Source: Rhodospirillales bacterium (GTDB lineage: Bacteria; Pseudomonadota; Alphaproteobacteria; JAJFIK01). From it: 57,805 nucleotides of DNA. The DNA lies in contig JAJFIK010000083.1 of NCBI GenBank assembly GCA_021775005.1, positions 1 to 57,805 on the forward strand, in the 5' to 3' direction. The notes beneath the pieces are model-generated. The model had not been told where the DNA came from and searched no databases. It was given only the letters and a program-made list of their open reading frames with translations. This document shows positions 8,745 through 17,466 of the stretch, piece after piece. The translations under genes were made by a program, and so were the position numbers. The first letter of the stretch is position 1. Every line of letters begins with the position of its first letter.

Positions 8745-9464
8745 ATGCGCGGTGGAATTTCAGCAATCTTTTCGAACTTGAGATTTGAGACCATCGGTTC
8801 AATCTCTGCCATCATTGTATCTGTCGCAGCTATCATCGTGGCGTGGGACCAAGCCATGGTCATGCGCGCGCAACAGCATGCAGCGGTGTGGCCCATATTG
8901 GATGTCTATTTCACTACCGACTTCGATGAAGACAGGCTCTATCACCAGCTGTTCTTTGAAAACGCCGGCGTGGGCCCGGCCGTTATTCAAACAACGCGCG
9001 TTTACCTGGGTGAACAGCGCCTCACTCACTACAGCGAGCTTGGCGACTACTTTCCTGCGCAACTCCACAATGGCGTGAACACAAGTGGAGGCGGATTTTC
9101 GCGCGCCCTTGGGCCTGAGCGCCAAGACATCATCTTGCAGTTCGATTGGGTCCGCAGCCCGGAAAACGATTTAGCCTTTGACGAAATGCGCGATCGCCAT
9201 ATCAGCGCCATACCGCCGGTGCTCGTGGCGGAAGTTTGCTACTGCTCTGTGTTTGATCGGTGCTGGGTTGCAGCAACAGACACAGGCGGCCCGCCGCGAC
9301 AAGTACGCCGCTGCGACGTGGATGAATGGGATGCGATCAATTTTCTTGCGGAAATATTTGAAGCGGAGGCGAACGCTGAACCGGCAACACTACCCGGCGA
9401 TCCGATTGCCCCCCAAGGCAACACCACCACAGATGCCGCCGTGCTACCGGGAGCAAAGCAATGA
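8745..9464 (+). CDS. One-helix membrane protein inserted between pheS and pheT
   Basis: 239 residues, starting 11 bases after pheS (AGGAG upstream) and overlapping pheT by four bases (ATGA), so it is probably translationally coupled to pheT. There is one N-terminal transmembrane helix (about residues 16-36, FETIGSISAIIVSVAAIIVAW). A soluble domain follows with WPILDVYF, FFENAGVGPAVI and YLGEQRL, a pattern seen in uncharacterised single-helix proteins with a beta-sandwich-like domain, then a CYCSVFDRCW cysteine cluster and a low-complexity C-terminus. It has no similarity I can see to tRNA synthetase accessory proteins. Function unknown. The tight packing argues for a real, co-expressed gene. 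Confidence 0.8.
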   Translation: MRGGISAIFSNLRFETIGSISAIIVSVAAIIVAWDQAMVMRAQQHAAVWPILDVYFTTDFDEDRLYHQLFFENAGVGPAVIQTTRVYLGEQRLTHYSELGDYFPAQLHNGVNTSGGGFSRALGPERQDIILQFDWVRSPENDLAFDEMRDRHISAIPPVLVAEVCYCSVFDRCWVAATDTGGPPRQVRRCDVDEWDAINFLAEIFEAEANAEPATLPGDPIAPQGNTTTDAAVLPGAKQ

Positions 9465-11872
9465 AATTCACCCTCGGCTGGCTAAAGGACCATCTGGAGA
9501 CAGAGGCAAGCCTTGATGAGATCGTCGACAAGCTGACCATGGTCGGGCTTGAGGTGGAGGGCGTTGAAAACCCGGCGGAGAAATTTGCCGCGTTCAAGTC
9601 CGCCAAAATCCTGGAAGCCAAGCCGCACCCCGATGCGGACAAATTGCAGCTCTGCCGCGTTGAGAGCGAAGACGGTATCAGCCAGGTGGTCTGCGGGGCA
9701 CCCAATGCGCGCACCGGCATGATGGGTGTTTTCGCGCCATCAGGCAGCACCATCCCCGGCACCGGCCTGGTGCTCAAACCGACAAAAATTCGCGGCGTTG
9801 AATCAAACGGCATGATGGTATCGGAACGCGAGATGGAGCTTTCCGAAGATCATGACGGCATTATTGAACTGCCTAATGATACAGCCATTGGTGTGCCACT
9901 GACTGAAATTCTGGGTCTCGATGATCCGGTGATTGATATTGCCATCACCCCCAATCGGCCTGATGCGCTGGGGGTTTATGGCGTCGCTCGTGATTTGGCG
10001 GCGGCGGGCCTCGGTGCCTTAAAGGAAAGCATTTACGACCACGTGGCGGGCCAGGCCAATTCGCCCATTGCTGTGACCTTAAAACTTGATGACGCTCACA
10101 AGGCGGCATGTTCCCAGTTTATTGGGCGGCACTTTGCGGGCGTTACAAATGGGCCAAGCCCCTCCTGGCTGCAGCGGCGTTTGCGCGCTATCGGCCTGCG
10201 CCCCATCAATGCGCTGGCTGATATCACCAATTATATTTCCTATGATCGCGGACGCCCCTTGCACGTCTTCGATGCGGCCAAGCTCACAGGCAATGTGCAT
10301 GTGCGCATGGCCGAACCGGGCGAAACTTTGCTTGGCCTTGATGGTAAAGACTACAAACTCGATGACACCATGTGCGCCATTTGCGATGACAGCGGCGTTA
10401 TTGCTATCGGCGGGGTCATGGGCGGCGAGGCGACCGGGTGTACGGAAACCACGACTGAGGTGTTTTTGGAAGTTGCCTATTTTGATCCGCTGACCATCGC
10501 GCGCACGGGGCGCAAATTAGGTATCAATTCCGATGCACGCTATCGCTTTGAACGCGGTGTCGATCCGGCATTTCTTCCCGAAGGCACTGAGATTGCCGCG
10601 CGCATGATCATGGACCTTTGCGGAGGCGAGACCTCTAAACCCATTGTCGCGGGCAATGGCCCCGATTGGCAGAAGTCCATCGCCTTCAATACCGATTTGG
10701 TGAAGCGCCTGACCGGGCTTGCCCTCGATAAAGAGCGCATTGTCGATATTCTTACAGAGCTTGGCTTTGGCGTCGCAGGATTTGGCGGCGATAAGCTGAC
10801 CGTCGATGTGCCCTCGTGGCGGCCGGACGTAGATGGCGCAGCGGACCTTGTAGAAGAAGTTGTGCGCATTCACGGGCTAGAACATGTTTTGCCTACGCCA
10901 TTGCCGCGCCATGTGAGCGTGGCTGAGCCCATTTTGACGGAAAATCAAAACCGCTTGCGCCTTGCCAAACGGGCACTGGCGGCAAAAGGCCTTAATGAAG
11001 CCGTCACGTGGTCTTTCATTCCCGAAGACCACGCCCGTGCCTTTGGCGCGGAAAACGCCATTGCGCGGCTGACGGTGGAAAATCCCATCTCAGCAGATCT
11101 CGACACTATGCGCCCCTCTATTCTGCCAGGCCTCATTGTCGCCGTGGGCCGCAATGTGGATCGCGGCTTTGGCGATGTGGCGCTGTTTGAAGCGGGCCCG
11201 CAGTTCGCCGGTGACACGCCGGAGGAACAGCAAATCGGCCTCGCCGGTGTACGGCGCTCCTCCGGTACGCGCCATTGGTCGGATCGCTCCCGCCCTGTTG
11301 ATGCCTATGATGCCAAGGCTGATGCCCTTGCGGCCCTTGCGGCCGCGGGTGCGCCGGTGGACGGCGTGCAAGTGGTCGCCGAGGCCCCGGCCTGGTATCA
11401 TCCCGGCCGCTCCGGTGTTATTCGCCTGGGGCCCAAGAATGTGCTGGCAGCCTTTGGCGAGATCCACCCACGCGTCCTTGATGCATTGGATGTGAAAGGG
11501 CCCCTGGTGGGCTTTGAGGTCTTTGTCGCCCAAGTGCCAACGCCGAAGAAGAAAGCCACCAAAGCACGCGGCGCGCTCAAGGCCAGCGATCTGCCCAGCG
11601 TGACACGGGATTTTGCCTTTGTGGTGGAAGAAAGCGTCACCGCCGAGGCCCTGTTGCGAGCCGCCAAAGGTGCTGACAAGAAGCTGATCACCGGGGCGAG
11701 CATCTTTGACGTCTTCACCGGGGCAACCATCGGGGAAGGCAAAAAGTCATTGGCCATCGAGGTGACGCTTCAGCCGGTTGAGAAAACTCTGACGGATGAA
11801 GAGATTGACGTTGTCTCCCAAAAGATCATCGCCAAGGTGGCCGGCGCCACCGGTGGCGCGTTGCGCGGCTAA
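9461..11872 (+). CDS. pheT: Phenylalanyl-tRNA synthetase beta subunit
   Basis: 803 residues, normal length. Domains in order: B1 and the tRNA-binding OB fold (AKPHPDADKLQLCRVESEDG...VVCGAPNARTGM, about residues 40-150), the B3/B4 editing domain (around QRRLRAIGLRPINALADITNYI and GVMGGE), the B5 domain, the class II-like core that lacks catalysis, and a C-terminal FDX-ACB anticodon-binding domain (SDLPSVTRDFAFVVEE...IFDVFTG...KSLAIEVTLQP). It pairs with PheS. Its start codon overlaps the stop of the upstream membrane-protein gene. Confidence 0.97.
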   Translation: MKFTLGWLKDHLETEASLDEIVDKLTMVGLEVEGVENPAEKFAAFKSAKILEAKPHPDADKLQLCRVESEDGISQVVCGAPNARTGMMGVFAPSGSTIPGTGLVLKPTKIRGVESNGMMVSEREMELSEDHDGIIELPNDTAIGVPLTEILGLDDPVIDIAITPNRPDALGVYGVARDLAAAGLGALKESIYDHVAGQANSPIAVTLKLDDAHKAACSQFIGRHFAGVTNGPSPSWLQRRLRAIGLRPINALADITNYISYDRGRPLHVFDAAKLTGNVHVRMAEPGETLLGLDGKDYKLDDTMCAICDDSGVIAIGGVMGGEATGCTETTTEVFLEVAYFDPLTIARTGRKLGINSDARYRFERGVDPAFLPEGTEIAARMIMDLCGGETSKPIVAGNGPDWQKSIAFNTDLVKRLTGLALDKERIVDILTELGFGVAGFGGDKLTVDVPSWRPDVDGAADLVEEVVRIHGLEHVLPTPLPRHVSVAEPILTENQNRLRLAKRALAAKGLNEAVTWSFIPEDHARAFGAENAIARLTVENPISADLDTMRPSILPGLIVAVGRNVDRGFGDVALFEAGPQFAGDTPEEQQIGLAGVRRSSGTRHWSDRSRPVDAYDAKADALAALAAAGAPVDGVQVVAEAPAWYHPGRSGVIRLGPKNVLAAFGEIHPRVLDALDVKGPLVGFEVFVAQVPTPKKKATKARGALKASDLPSVTRDFAFVVEESVTAEALLRAAKGADKKLITGASIFDVFTGATIGEGKKSLAIEVTLQPVEKTLTDEEIDVVSQKIIAKVAGATGGALRG

Positions 11873-11917
11873 CCAGAAAGAGTTGGCCGTATGGGCCGCG
11901 AGTGATACACCCCCGCC

Positions 11918-13720
11918 ATGCCTGACCTCGACCACATCAGAAACTTCTCAATCATCGCCCATATTGACCATGGGAAGTCGACCCTTGCGGACCGTCTGAT
12001 CCAGCAATGTGGCGGCCTCACGGCGCGTGAAATGACCGAGCAAGTGCTCGATTCCATGGATATCGAGCGTGAGCGGGGCATTACCATCAAAGCGCAGACC
12101 GTGCGCCTGCTCTATACCGCCCAAGATGGTGAGACCTATACCCTCAACCTCATCGATACGCCGGGGCATGTGGATTTTGCCTATGAAGTGTCACGCTCGC
12201 TTTCGGCTGTGGAGGGCTCGCTTCTGATCGTGGACGCGAGCCAGGGCGTGGAGGCGCAGACCCTTGCCAATGTCTATCAGGCCATAGAGCACGACCACGA
12301 AATTATCCCGGTGCTTAACAAGATCGACCTGCCTGCTGCGGAGCCGGAGCGCATTCAACAACAAATCGAAGACGTCATTGGCATTGACGCCTCGGACGCC
12401 ATTGAGACCTCAGCCAAAACCGGCGCGGGCATTAATGAAGTGTTGGAAGCCATCGTCACGCGCCTGCCCGCCCCCGCCGGCGATCCCAATGGACGACTGA
12501 AAGCCTTGCTGGTGGATAGTTGGTATGACGCTTACTTGGGCGTTGTCGTGCTGGTGCGCGTGATCGACGGGCATTTGAAACGCGGCATGCGCATAAAAAT
12601 GATGCAGGCGAATGCGGTCTATACTGTTGACCGTGTCGGTGTCATGACCCCCAAAGGGGTGGAAGTCGAAGCGTTGGGACCGGGCGAGATCGGGTTTCTT
12701 ACAGCCTCCATCAAACAAGTGGCCGACACCGCCGTGGGCGACACCATCACCGAAGACAAACGCGAAACCGAGGCGGCGCTAACAGGCTTTAAGCCCGCAC
12801 AGCCGGTGGTGTTCTGCGGCTTCTTCCCGGTGGATTCATCGGAATTCGAAGACCTGCGCGAAGCCATGGGCAAGCTGCGGCTCAATGATGCAAGTTTTTC
12901 ATATGAGATGGAAACATCTGCGGCGTTGGGCTTTGGCTTTCGCTGCGGCTTCCTGGGGCTCTTGCACCTTGAGATTATCCGCGAGCGCATAGAGCGTGAG
13001 TTCAACATTGATCTCATCACCACCGCACCGTCGGTGATCTACAATATTTCCATGATCGATGGCTCAAGCATTGAGCTGCATAACCCAGCCGATATGCCGG
13101 ACCCCGTCAAAATCGATCACATTGATGAGCCGTGGATCAAAGCCACCGTGTTGGTGCCCGATGAATATCTCGGCGCGGTCTTGAAACTTTGCGAGGACCG
13201 CCGCGGCATTCAGCAAGAGCTTACTTACGTGGGCTCCCGCGCCATGGTGATTTATCATTTGCCGCTCAATGAAGTGGTGTTTGATTTCTATGATCGCTTG
13301 AAATCCATCAGTCGCGGCTATGCCAGCTTTGACTATGAGATTATCGGCTATCGCACCGACAACCTTGTGAAGATGCAGGTTCTGGTCAATGCCGAGCCGG
13401 TGGATGCCTTGTCTATCGTGGTGCATGCAAGTCGTGCCGAAGCGCGCGGCCGTAACATGTGTGAAAAACTGAAGGACTTGATCCCCCGGCACCTTTTCCA
13501 GATCCCCGTGCAAGCGGCCATTGGCGGGCGCATTATCGCGCGAGAAAACATCCGGGCCATGCGCAAAGACGTCACCGCCAAATGTTATGGCGGCGACGTG
13601 ACACGGAAGAAGAAGCTTCTTGAGAAGCAGAAAAAGGGCAAAAAGAAAATGCGGCAGTTCGGCAAGGTCGAAATCCCGCAAGATGCCTTTATCAAAGCGC
13701 TTAAGATGGACGACAACTAG
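11918..13720 (+). CDS. lepA: Elongation factor 4 (LepA GTPase)
   Basis: 600 residues, typical. LepA is a ribosome-associated translational GTPase implicated in back-translocation and ribosome assembly. Seen here are G1 ([14 protein letters not shown]), switch I ([13 protein letters not shown]), G3 (DTPGHVDF), G4 (NKIDLP) and the LepA-specific C-terminal domain rich in Lys ([19 protein letters not shown]). It lies 45 bases after pheT on the same strand. The next gene converges on it with only three bases between the stop codons, and no terminator hairpin is visible between them. Confidence 0.97.
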   Translation: MPDLDHIRNFSIIAHIDHGKSTLADRLIQQCGGLTAREMTEQVLDSMDIERERGITIKAQTVRLLYTAQDGETYTLNLIDTPGHVDFAYEVSRSLSAVEGSLLIVDASQGVEAQTLANVYQAIEHDHEIIPVLNKIDLPAAEPERIQQQIEDVIGIDASDAIETSAKTGAGINEVLEAIVTRLPAPAGDPNGRLKALLVDSWYDAYLGVVVLVRVIDGHLKRGMRIKMMQANAVYTVDRVGVMTPKGVEVEALGPGEIGFLTASIKQVADTAVGDTITEDKRETEAALTGFKPAQPVVFCGFFPVDSSEFEDLREAMGKLRLNDASFSYEMETSAALGFGFRCGFLGLLHLEIIRERIEREFNIDLITTAPSVIYNISMIDGSSIELHNPADMPDPVKIDHIDEPWIKATVLVPDEYLGAVLKLCEDRRGIQQELTYVGSRAMVIYHLPLNEVVFDFYDRLKSISRGYASFDYEIIGYRTDNLVKMQVLVNAEPVDALSIVVHASRAEARGRNMCEKLKDLIPRHLFQIPVQAAIGGRIIARENIRAMRKDVTAKCYGGDVTRKKKLLEKQKKGKKKMRQFGKVEIPQDAFIKALKMDDN

Positions 13721-13723
13721 GCT

Positions 13724-15271
13724 TCAGAATTCTCGGATCATTTCGATCTGCCAGGGCTCCACGCGCAACATGCCGTGGACATTAAATTGCTCAGCATCTG
13801 CCAGCTCGTTCTGATCCAGCCACGCCACTAGCCATTGCGATGCGTCCACGCTTTCTGCCAGAGGAAATATTCCCTCAGGCAGAGGGTAGATAAACGCGGT
13901 GAGATAGAGAATGTTCTCAACAGGCAGGTGAACCACGAGGTATCCTTCAGCCTGGGGATTGTCTTGCGACAATTCAATGAGCCTGAGCTGTCGCGACCCA
14001 TCGCTGATGACATACTCGCCATCTACCTCAACGGTTTGATATGCCGGGGCTGCAGCGGCGCCTGCAAGGCTTAGCGTTGCCGCCGCGGCGCGCTCAACAA
14101 CGCTGAGCGTCTCCGCACTTCCCACTATTGTAACCTCTGGGCTCATGAGCGCGCGCAAACTGCCAATATGATCGGTATGGTGATGGCTCAACACAACGTA
14201 TCGCAAGGGCTTGCCGCCCGTCGCCTCGTCCACGGCTGCAAGGTATTTTGCCCCGAGCGATACCGACGTATCGCCTTGGCTCCAATTGAGTGGTGGAAGC
14301 ATTTGCATTTCATGCCAAATCGAGGGCGCGTCCACAACCACGGCAAATTCATCGAACTCAACAATAAACCCACTAAACCCTGGGCGAAGATTTGCAACAG
14401 CGTAAATGCCGTCGCCAAGTTCTCTGACGTCGGGAGCTTGAAGACCTGCGGGGGCGCTCGCGGCGGCGGCTTCAAAGGGTGGCGGCGTGCCAAGCGCACC
14501 CATATCTATGCCGATGTCACCTGACCTCAGCGCGAATTCCAATTCCTCGCGCTTTAGAACTTTATCGCCCAAAAACATTTGCAGCGTGTGCGGCAAAACA
14601 AGGCCATTGTCGCTTAACTCATAGTCTGACCATTCCCACGCCACCGTTATGTCCCCAAGGACCGGCATATCAATCAACGTCTCTACGCGTGCGAGCAAGT
14701 GAGTATCAGCATCAATATGGACGGTAAGCTGGTCGCCAGCCTCTGTCGTGTAGTTGAGCGTTGTGAAATCTTGATTTCCAGACGCGACTGTCACGCGTTG
14801 AGCACTTGCCAACATTTCGTCTAGCAAAAAATTAGGAACCGCCCGTTGATATCGAGCCGCTTGATCAGAAACCAGCGCGGATGCGTCCCAGCCGCCGCGG
14901 CCATTGGCGAGATCGCCGTAGTAGACCTGCCCGGTTGGCAAATAAACCTCGGTCAGATTTTGCTCTGAATGCACATAGTTGCGCCATTGAAAGTGAAATG
15001 CCGTAACACCAGCTTCAGTATCAACACTCAACCGCTCTTCAATAGGGGTAAGCTCTGGGCGGGTCGGTGATCGCCCTTGCAGCCGCACGGTGAGATCAAA
15101 CGTGCCTTGGGCGTGAAGCGTTATGCCGCCCGCCGCGCGAATGGGTGTAATTCCCCCGTGCGCTTCCAGTGAGTGCGCGAGGACTGGCCAAGGGCCCAGC
15201 TCCTCTTGCGCGAAGGCCGCGCTCGCGAGCAATACCAAACTAACAATGATTCCGAGCAGCATACGAACCAT
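13724..15271 (-). CDS. Exported metallo-beta-lactamase-fold hydrolase
   Basis: 515 residues from ATG 15271, with TGGGGGA just upstream; the frame extends four codons to a TTG that is part of that ribosome-binding site. A signal peptide (MVRMLLGIIVSLVLLASAAFA) targets the periplasm. The first 260 residues or so form a beta-rich domain without a motif I recognise. The C-terminal half is an MBL fold with GIYAVANLRPGFSGFIVEFDEFAVVVDAP and the zinc motif HHHTDHIG. Such two-part proteins occur among MBL-fold enzymes of unknown substrate. It is convergent with lepA and probably monocistronic. Confidence 0.8.
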   Translation of the reverse strand: MVRMLLGIIVSLVLLASAAFAQEELGPWPVLAHSLEAHGGITPIRAAGGITLHAQGTFDLTVRLQGRSPTRPELTPIEERLSVDTEAGVTAFHFQWRNYVHSEQNLTEVYLPTGQVYYGDLANGRGGWDASALVSDQAARYQRAVPNFLLDEMLASAQRVTVASGNQDFTTLNYTTEAGDQLTVHIDADTHLLARVETLIDMPVLGDITVAWEWSDYELSDNGLVLPHTLQMFLGDKVLKREELEFALRSGDIGIDMGALGTPPPFEAAAASAPAGLQAPDVRELGDGIYAVANLRPGFSGFIVEFDEFAVVVDAPSIWHEMQMLPPLNWSQGDTSVSLGAKYLAAVDEATGGKPLRYVVLSHHHTDHIGSLRALMSPEVTIVGSAETLSVVERAAAATLSLAGAAAAPAYQTVEVDGEYVISDGSRQLRLIELSQDNPQAEGYLVVHLPVENILYLTAFIYPLPEGIFPLAESVDASQWLVAWLDQNELADAEQFNVHGMLRVEPWQIEMIREF

Positions 15272-15390
15272 GGTGTCCCCCAAAACATTGCGATGGTCGA
15301 TAGGCTCATTCTAGCGGTGCCAAGAGCGACGTGCGGTCAATTCAGCGTGAGGCGAGTTTACCTTCGCAAGACTAACCGCACTCAACGCGC

Positions 15391-16059
15391 CTATGCCGCC
15401 GAACTCGCCATATCCTCTATATGCGCCGCCAAATCGGCAATGGTCACCACCGACAATTCGTGCAACACGCCAAACTCGATGAGCCTTGGTAATCGTGCCA
15501 TCGTACCATCTGCGTTCATGACTTCGCAGAGCACTGCCGCAGGTTTATGTCCGGCAAGGCGTACAAGCTCGATAGATGCCTCCGTATGCCCTGCTCGTGC
15601 CAACACCCCGCCGGGATCCGCGCGCAAAGGAAACATATGGCCGGGGCGCGCGAGGTCGTCCGGCTTGGCACCATCTGCAATGGCCGCTTTCACCGTGGCC
15701 ACGCGATCGGCAGCCGACACCCCGGTGGTAACGCCTATCTTTGCCTCAATGGAAACAGTGAACGCCGTACCCATACTGGAGGTATTGTTCTTGACCATTT
15801 GCGCCAGGCCCAATCGCCGCAATGTGTCGTCAATCATGGGAAGACAGACGATGCCCGAGCCTTCCTTGATCAAGAGCCGCATCTGCGCGGCGGTGATCGT
15901 TTCGGCGGGGAAAATCATATCGCCTTCGTTTTCGCGGTCTTCATCGTCTACAACGATGACACCGCCGCCTTGGGCAAGATGCGCAATGGCCCGTTCGACC
16001 CGTGCCAGGGGCGTGCCAAATGCAATTTCGAGTTCGTTATGTGGAAAGGTTTGATCCAT
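15391..16059 (-). CDS. ribB: 3,4-dihydroxy-2-butanone-4-phosphate synthase
   Basis: 222 residues from ATG 16059, chosen because GGAG lies eight bases upstream and the N-terminus ([24 protein letters not shown]) matches the family; the frame is open 12 codons further. The enzyme converts ribulose 5-phosphate to the four-carbon precursor of riboflavin. Diagnostic features are [10 protein letters not shown] (metal and substrate binding), TGVSAADR and [10 protein letters not shown] with HTEAS. There is no fused GTP cyclohydrolase II (RibA) domain, so this is the single-function form. It is the only riboflavin gene here and is preceded by an FMN riboswitch, which explains its regulation away from a rib operon. 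Confidence 0.96.
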   Translation of the reverse strand: MDQTFPHNELEIAFGTPLARVERAIAHLAQGGGVIVVDDEDRENEGDMIFPAETITAAQMRLLIKEGSGIVCLPMIDDTLRRLGLAQMVKNNTSSMGTAFTVSIEAKIGVTTGVSAADRVATVKAAIADGAKPDDLARPGHMFPLRADPGGVLARAGHTEASIELVRLAGHKPAAVLCEVMNADGTMARLPRLIEFGVLHELSVVTIADLAAHIEDMASSAA

Positions 16060-16109
16060 GTGGTGCTCCATCATTGAGCGGCCACTAGAACCCACGGCGG
16101 TTTGAAGAC

Positions 16110-16144
16110 GCGGGGCATAAATCCCCTAAAAGGAGATGCCCCGC
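16110..16144 (-). promoter_or_regulatory. Hairpin between FMN aptamer and ribB (expression platform candidate)
   Basis: Nine-base perfect arms GCGGGGCAT/ATGCCCCGC, plus an inner CTCC/GGGG pairing, form a strong hairpin about 50 bases before the ribB start. No T-run follows, so if it is the switch output it would act by rho, an alternative pairing or access to the ribosome-binding site rather than by intrinsic termination. The structure is seen; the role is inferred. Confidence 0.5.
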
Positions 16145-16187
16145 ATACCGTAACGGGCACGCGAAACGCCTCGCGCACCTTGAACGG

Positions 16188-16336
16188 CTTGTGCTCTTCC
16201 ATCCGGACTATACCGTCGGCTCCGGCATCTCACCGGATCTGCTGACCTTCGATCATAAGACCGAAGCGCTCGCGGGCTCATGGCAATCGCAGCCATATAC
16301 CGCCGGTAGGGATTTTCACCCTGCCCTGAGAACAAG
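16188..16336 (-). ncRNA. FMN riboswitch (RFN element)
   Basis: Read on the minus strand, the segment has the conserved RFN core in order: CAGGGCAGGGTGAAAATCCC, CTACCGGCGGT, AGCCCGCGAGCG, GATCCGGTGAGATGCCGGAG, CCGACGGTATAGTCCGGATG. The closing P1 stem is CTTGTTCTC with GAGCACAAG (one mismatch). It binds FMN and lowers ribB expression when flavin is plentiful. It lies 128 bases upstream of the ribB start codon. Confidence 0.95.
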
Positions 16337-16396
16337 CGCCTTGTTCGTTCCTTATTGGAACAAGCAAAAGATATGGCTGCGTGGAAGATGTATCAA

Positions 16397-16413
16397 GATG
16401 CCCTTAGGGCATC
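16397..16413 (-). terminator. Hairpin after the small membrane-protein pair
   Basis: GATGCCCT and AGGGCATC form an eight-pair inverted repeat around a single base, 10 bases past the stop of the leftward 103-residue gene and ahead of the FMN riboswitch transcript. Only a weak T content follows on the minus strand, so termination strength is uncertain. Confidence 0.4.
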
Positions 16414-16423
16414 CTAGATTGGC

Positions 16424-16735
16424 TCAAGACCGCCCAAAAACAAAAGCGATGATGCCAACAGGTCCGGCAACAACCCAGACCGGCCATTGGATCACGGGCA
16501 AAAGGCCGTGGCTCCATAGGGGCGGCCAGAGGTAGCGCTCGAGAAAGACCTGCACACCGCCATAGCTTCCGCGATGCAGCTCAAACCACCATTGCCCGAT
16601 GGGCTTGAACTGCGGTTCCATTTCTGCGGAGGACAATTGCGCATCATATCCCAGTGCCAAAATGGCAATGGCAATGAGGGCAAGGCCAAAAACAGTTTGA
16701 ATCCATTGAAATGTTGTGCGCTGTCCCAAGATCAA
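16424..16735 (-). CDS. Small membrane protein, LGYDA type (second of a pair)
   Basis: About 103 residues from a TTG at 16735, just downstream of AAGGA; another TTG at 16729 is possible, and an ATG at 16801 would overlap the previous gene by nearly 60 bases. It has two predicted membrane helices (QTVFGLALIAIAILALGYDA and VIQWPVWVVAGPVGIIAFVFG) joined by a Trp/aromatic-rich loop (WWFELH, YLWPPLW). It shares the segment LGYDA followed by a short acidic/Ser stretch with the gene just upstream, so the two may be related or partner subunits. Function unknown. Confidence 0.6.
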   Translation of the reverse strand: MILGQRTTFQWIQTVFGLALIAIAILALGYDAQLSSAEMEPQFKPIGQWWFELHRGSYGGVQVFLERYLWPPLWSHGLLPVIQWPVWVVAGPVGIIAFVFGRS

Positions 16736-16742
16736 TCGTCCT

Positions 16743-17048
16743 TCAGTCGCGGTAGCGGAATAGCCAAGTGAAGAAAATACCCAATATGCCAAGCACAGCA
16801 AAGGCTGGCGACATTACAGCGAACAATAGCGGCCGATGCACCCATGTGGGCCAATCCTGCACCGCGCGTAAGGCGGTCTCAAGATCAAGCATGGTGCCGA
16901 GCCCCGCGCGCTCCCCGATAAGTTGGGCCAGATCAGAAACCGCAAGCGGGTTGACCGTGCCGGATTCAAGGGCACTCAGTGCGTCATAGCCGAGCACCAT
17001 AAGCCCGCCCACGATCAGCAACTGCGAAAAAATGCGCAAGATCAACAC
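16743..17048 (-). CDS. Small membrane protein, LGYDA type (first of a pair)
   Basis: 101 residues from GTG 17048 (AGGGAG upstream). There are two membrane helices: the N-terminal one ends in VGGLMVLGYDALSALESG and the C-terminal one (LLFAVMSPAFAVLGILGIFFTWLF) ends in RYRD. The loop between them is about 45 residues. The next gene starts seven bases after its stop. The pair sits between tRNA-Ser and ribB with no informative neighbours. I do not recognise a family with a known role. Confidence 0.65.
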   Translation of the reverse strand: MLILRIFSQLLIVGGLMVLGYDALSALESGTVNPLAVSDLAQLIGERAGLGTMLDLETALRAVQDWPTWVHRPLLFAVMSPAFAVLGILGIFFTWLFRYRD

Positions 17049-17262
17049 GCCCGCACTCCCTTCATGGCCCGCTCCCGATCAGGCCCCCAATGTGGCTCAA
17101 GGATAAGGCGCAGTTGAGGGCCCGGCAAGCGGTCAAATCCTCAAGGAATACGCGGGCTTGTGCAGTGATGAGCAGGGCCAAGGAGTGGCCTTGATCGGGG
17201 GGCCGCTATGGTTATAGTGCGCGGCTTCGCGGCAAAGGGCCCAAGGGCCGCCATATGGCGAT

Positions 17263-17352
17263 GGACGGGTGGCCGAGTGGTCGAAGGCGCACGCCTGGAA
17301 AGTGTGTAGGCGGGAGACCGTCTCGTGGGTTCGAATCCCACCCCGTCCGCCA
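17263..17352 (+). tRNA. tRNA-Ser (anticodon GGA)
   Basis: 90 bases including the encoded CCA. The acceptor GGACGGG pairs with CCCGTCC; the D-arm contains GGCCGAGTGG; the anticodon stem CACGC/GTGTG has loop CTGGAAA (anticodon GGA, reading UCC and UCU). The long variable arm TAGGCGGGAGACCGTCTC is typical of serine tRNAs, and the T-arm is GTGGGTTCGAATCCCAC. Confidence 0.97.
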
Positions 17353-17389
17353 TATCAACAAGGCCGCCTCGCGCGGCCCTTTTGATATG
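17351..17389 (+). terminator. Terminator of tRNA-Ser
   Basis: GGCCGC/GCGGCC (17362-17367 and 17373-17378) with loop CTCGC is followed by CTTTT. Outer arms CATATCAA and TTGATATG (17351-17358, 17382-17389) can extend the pairing, starting at the tRNA CCA end. Confidence 0.75.
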
Positions 17390-17466
17390 AGGATCGGCGT
17401 GCGGTGAACGGACCCAGGTTCGACCGGACGCTTGGCGAGCTTGCCTCGCCTAATTTAGGCTCGACG

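Noticed and set aside
15173-16054. 293-codon plus-strand frame across ribB and the MBL gene
   Set aside because: It is antisense to ribB, whose catalytic motifs are intact and which has a riboswitch. The frame also crosses two genes.
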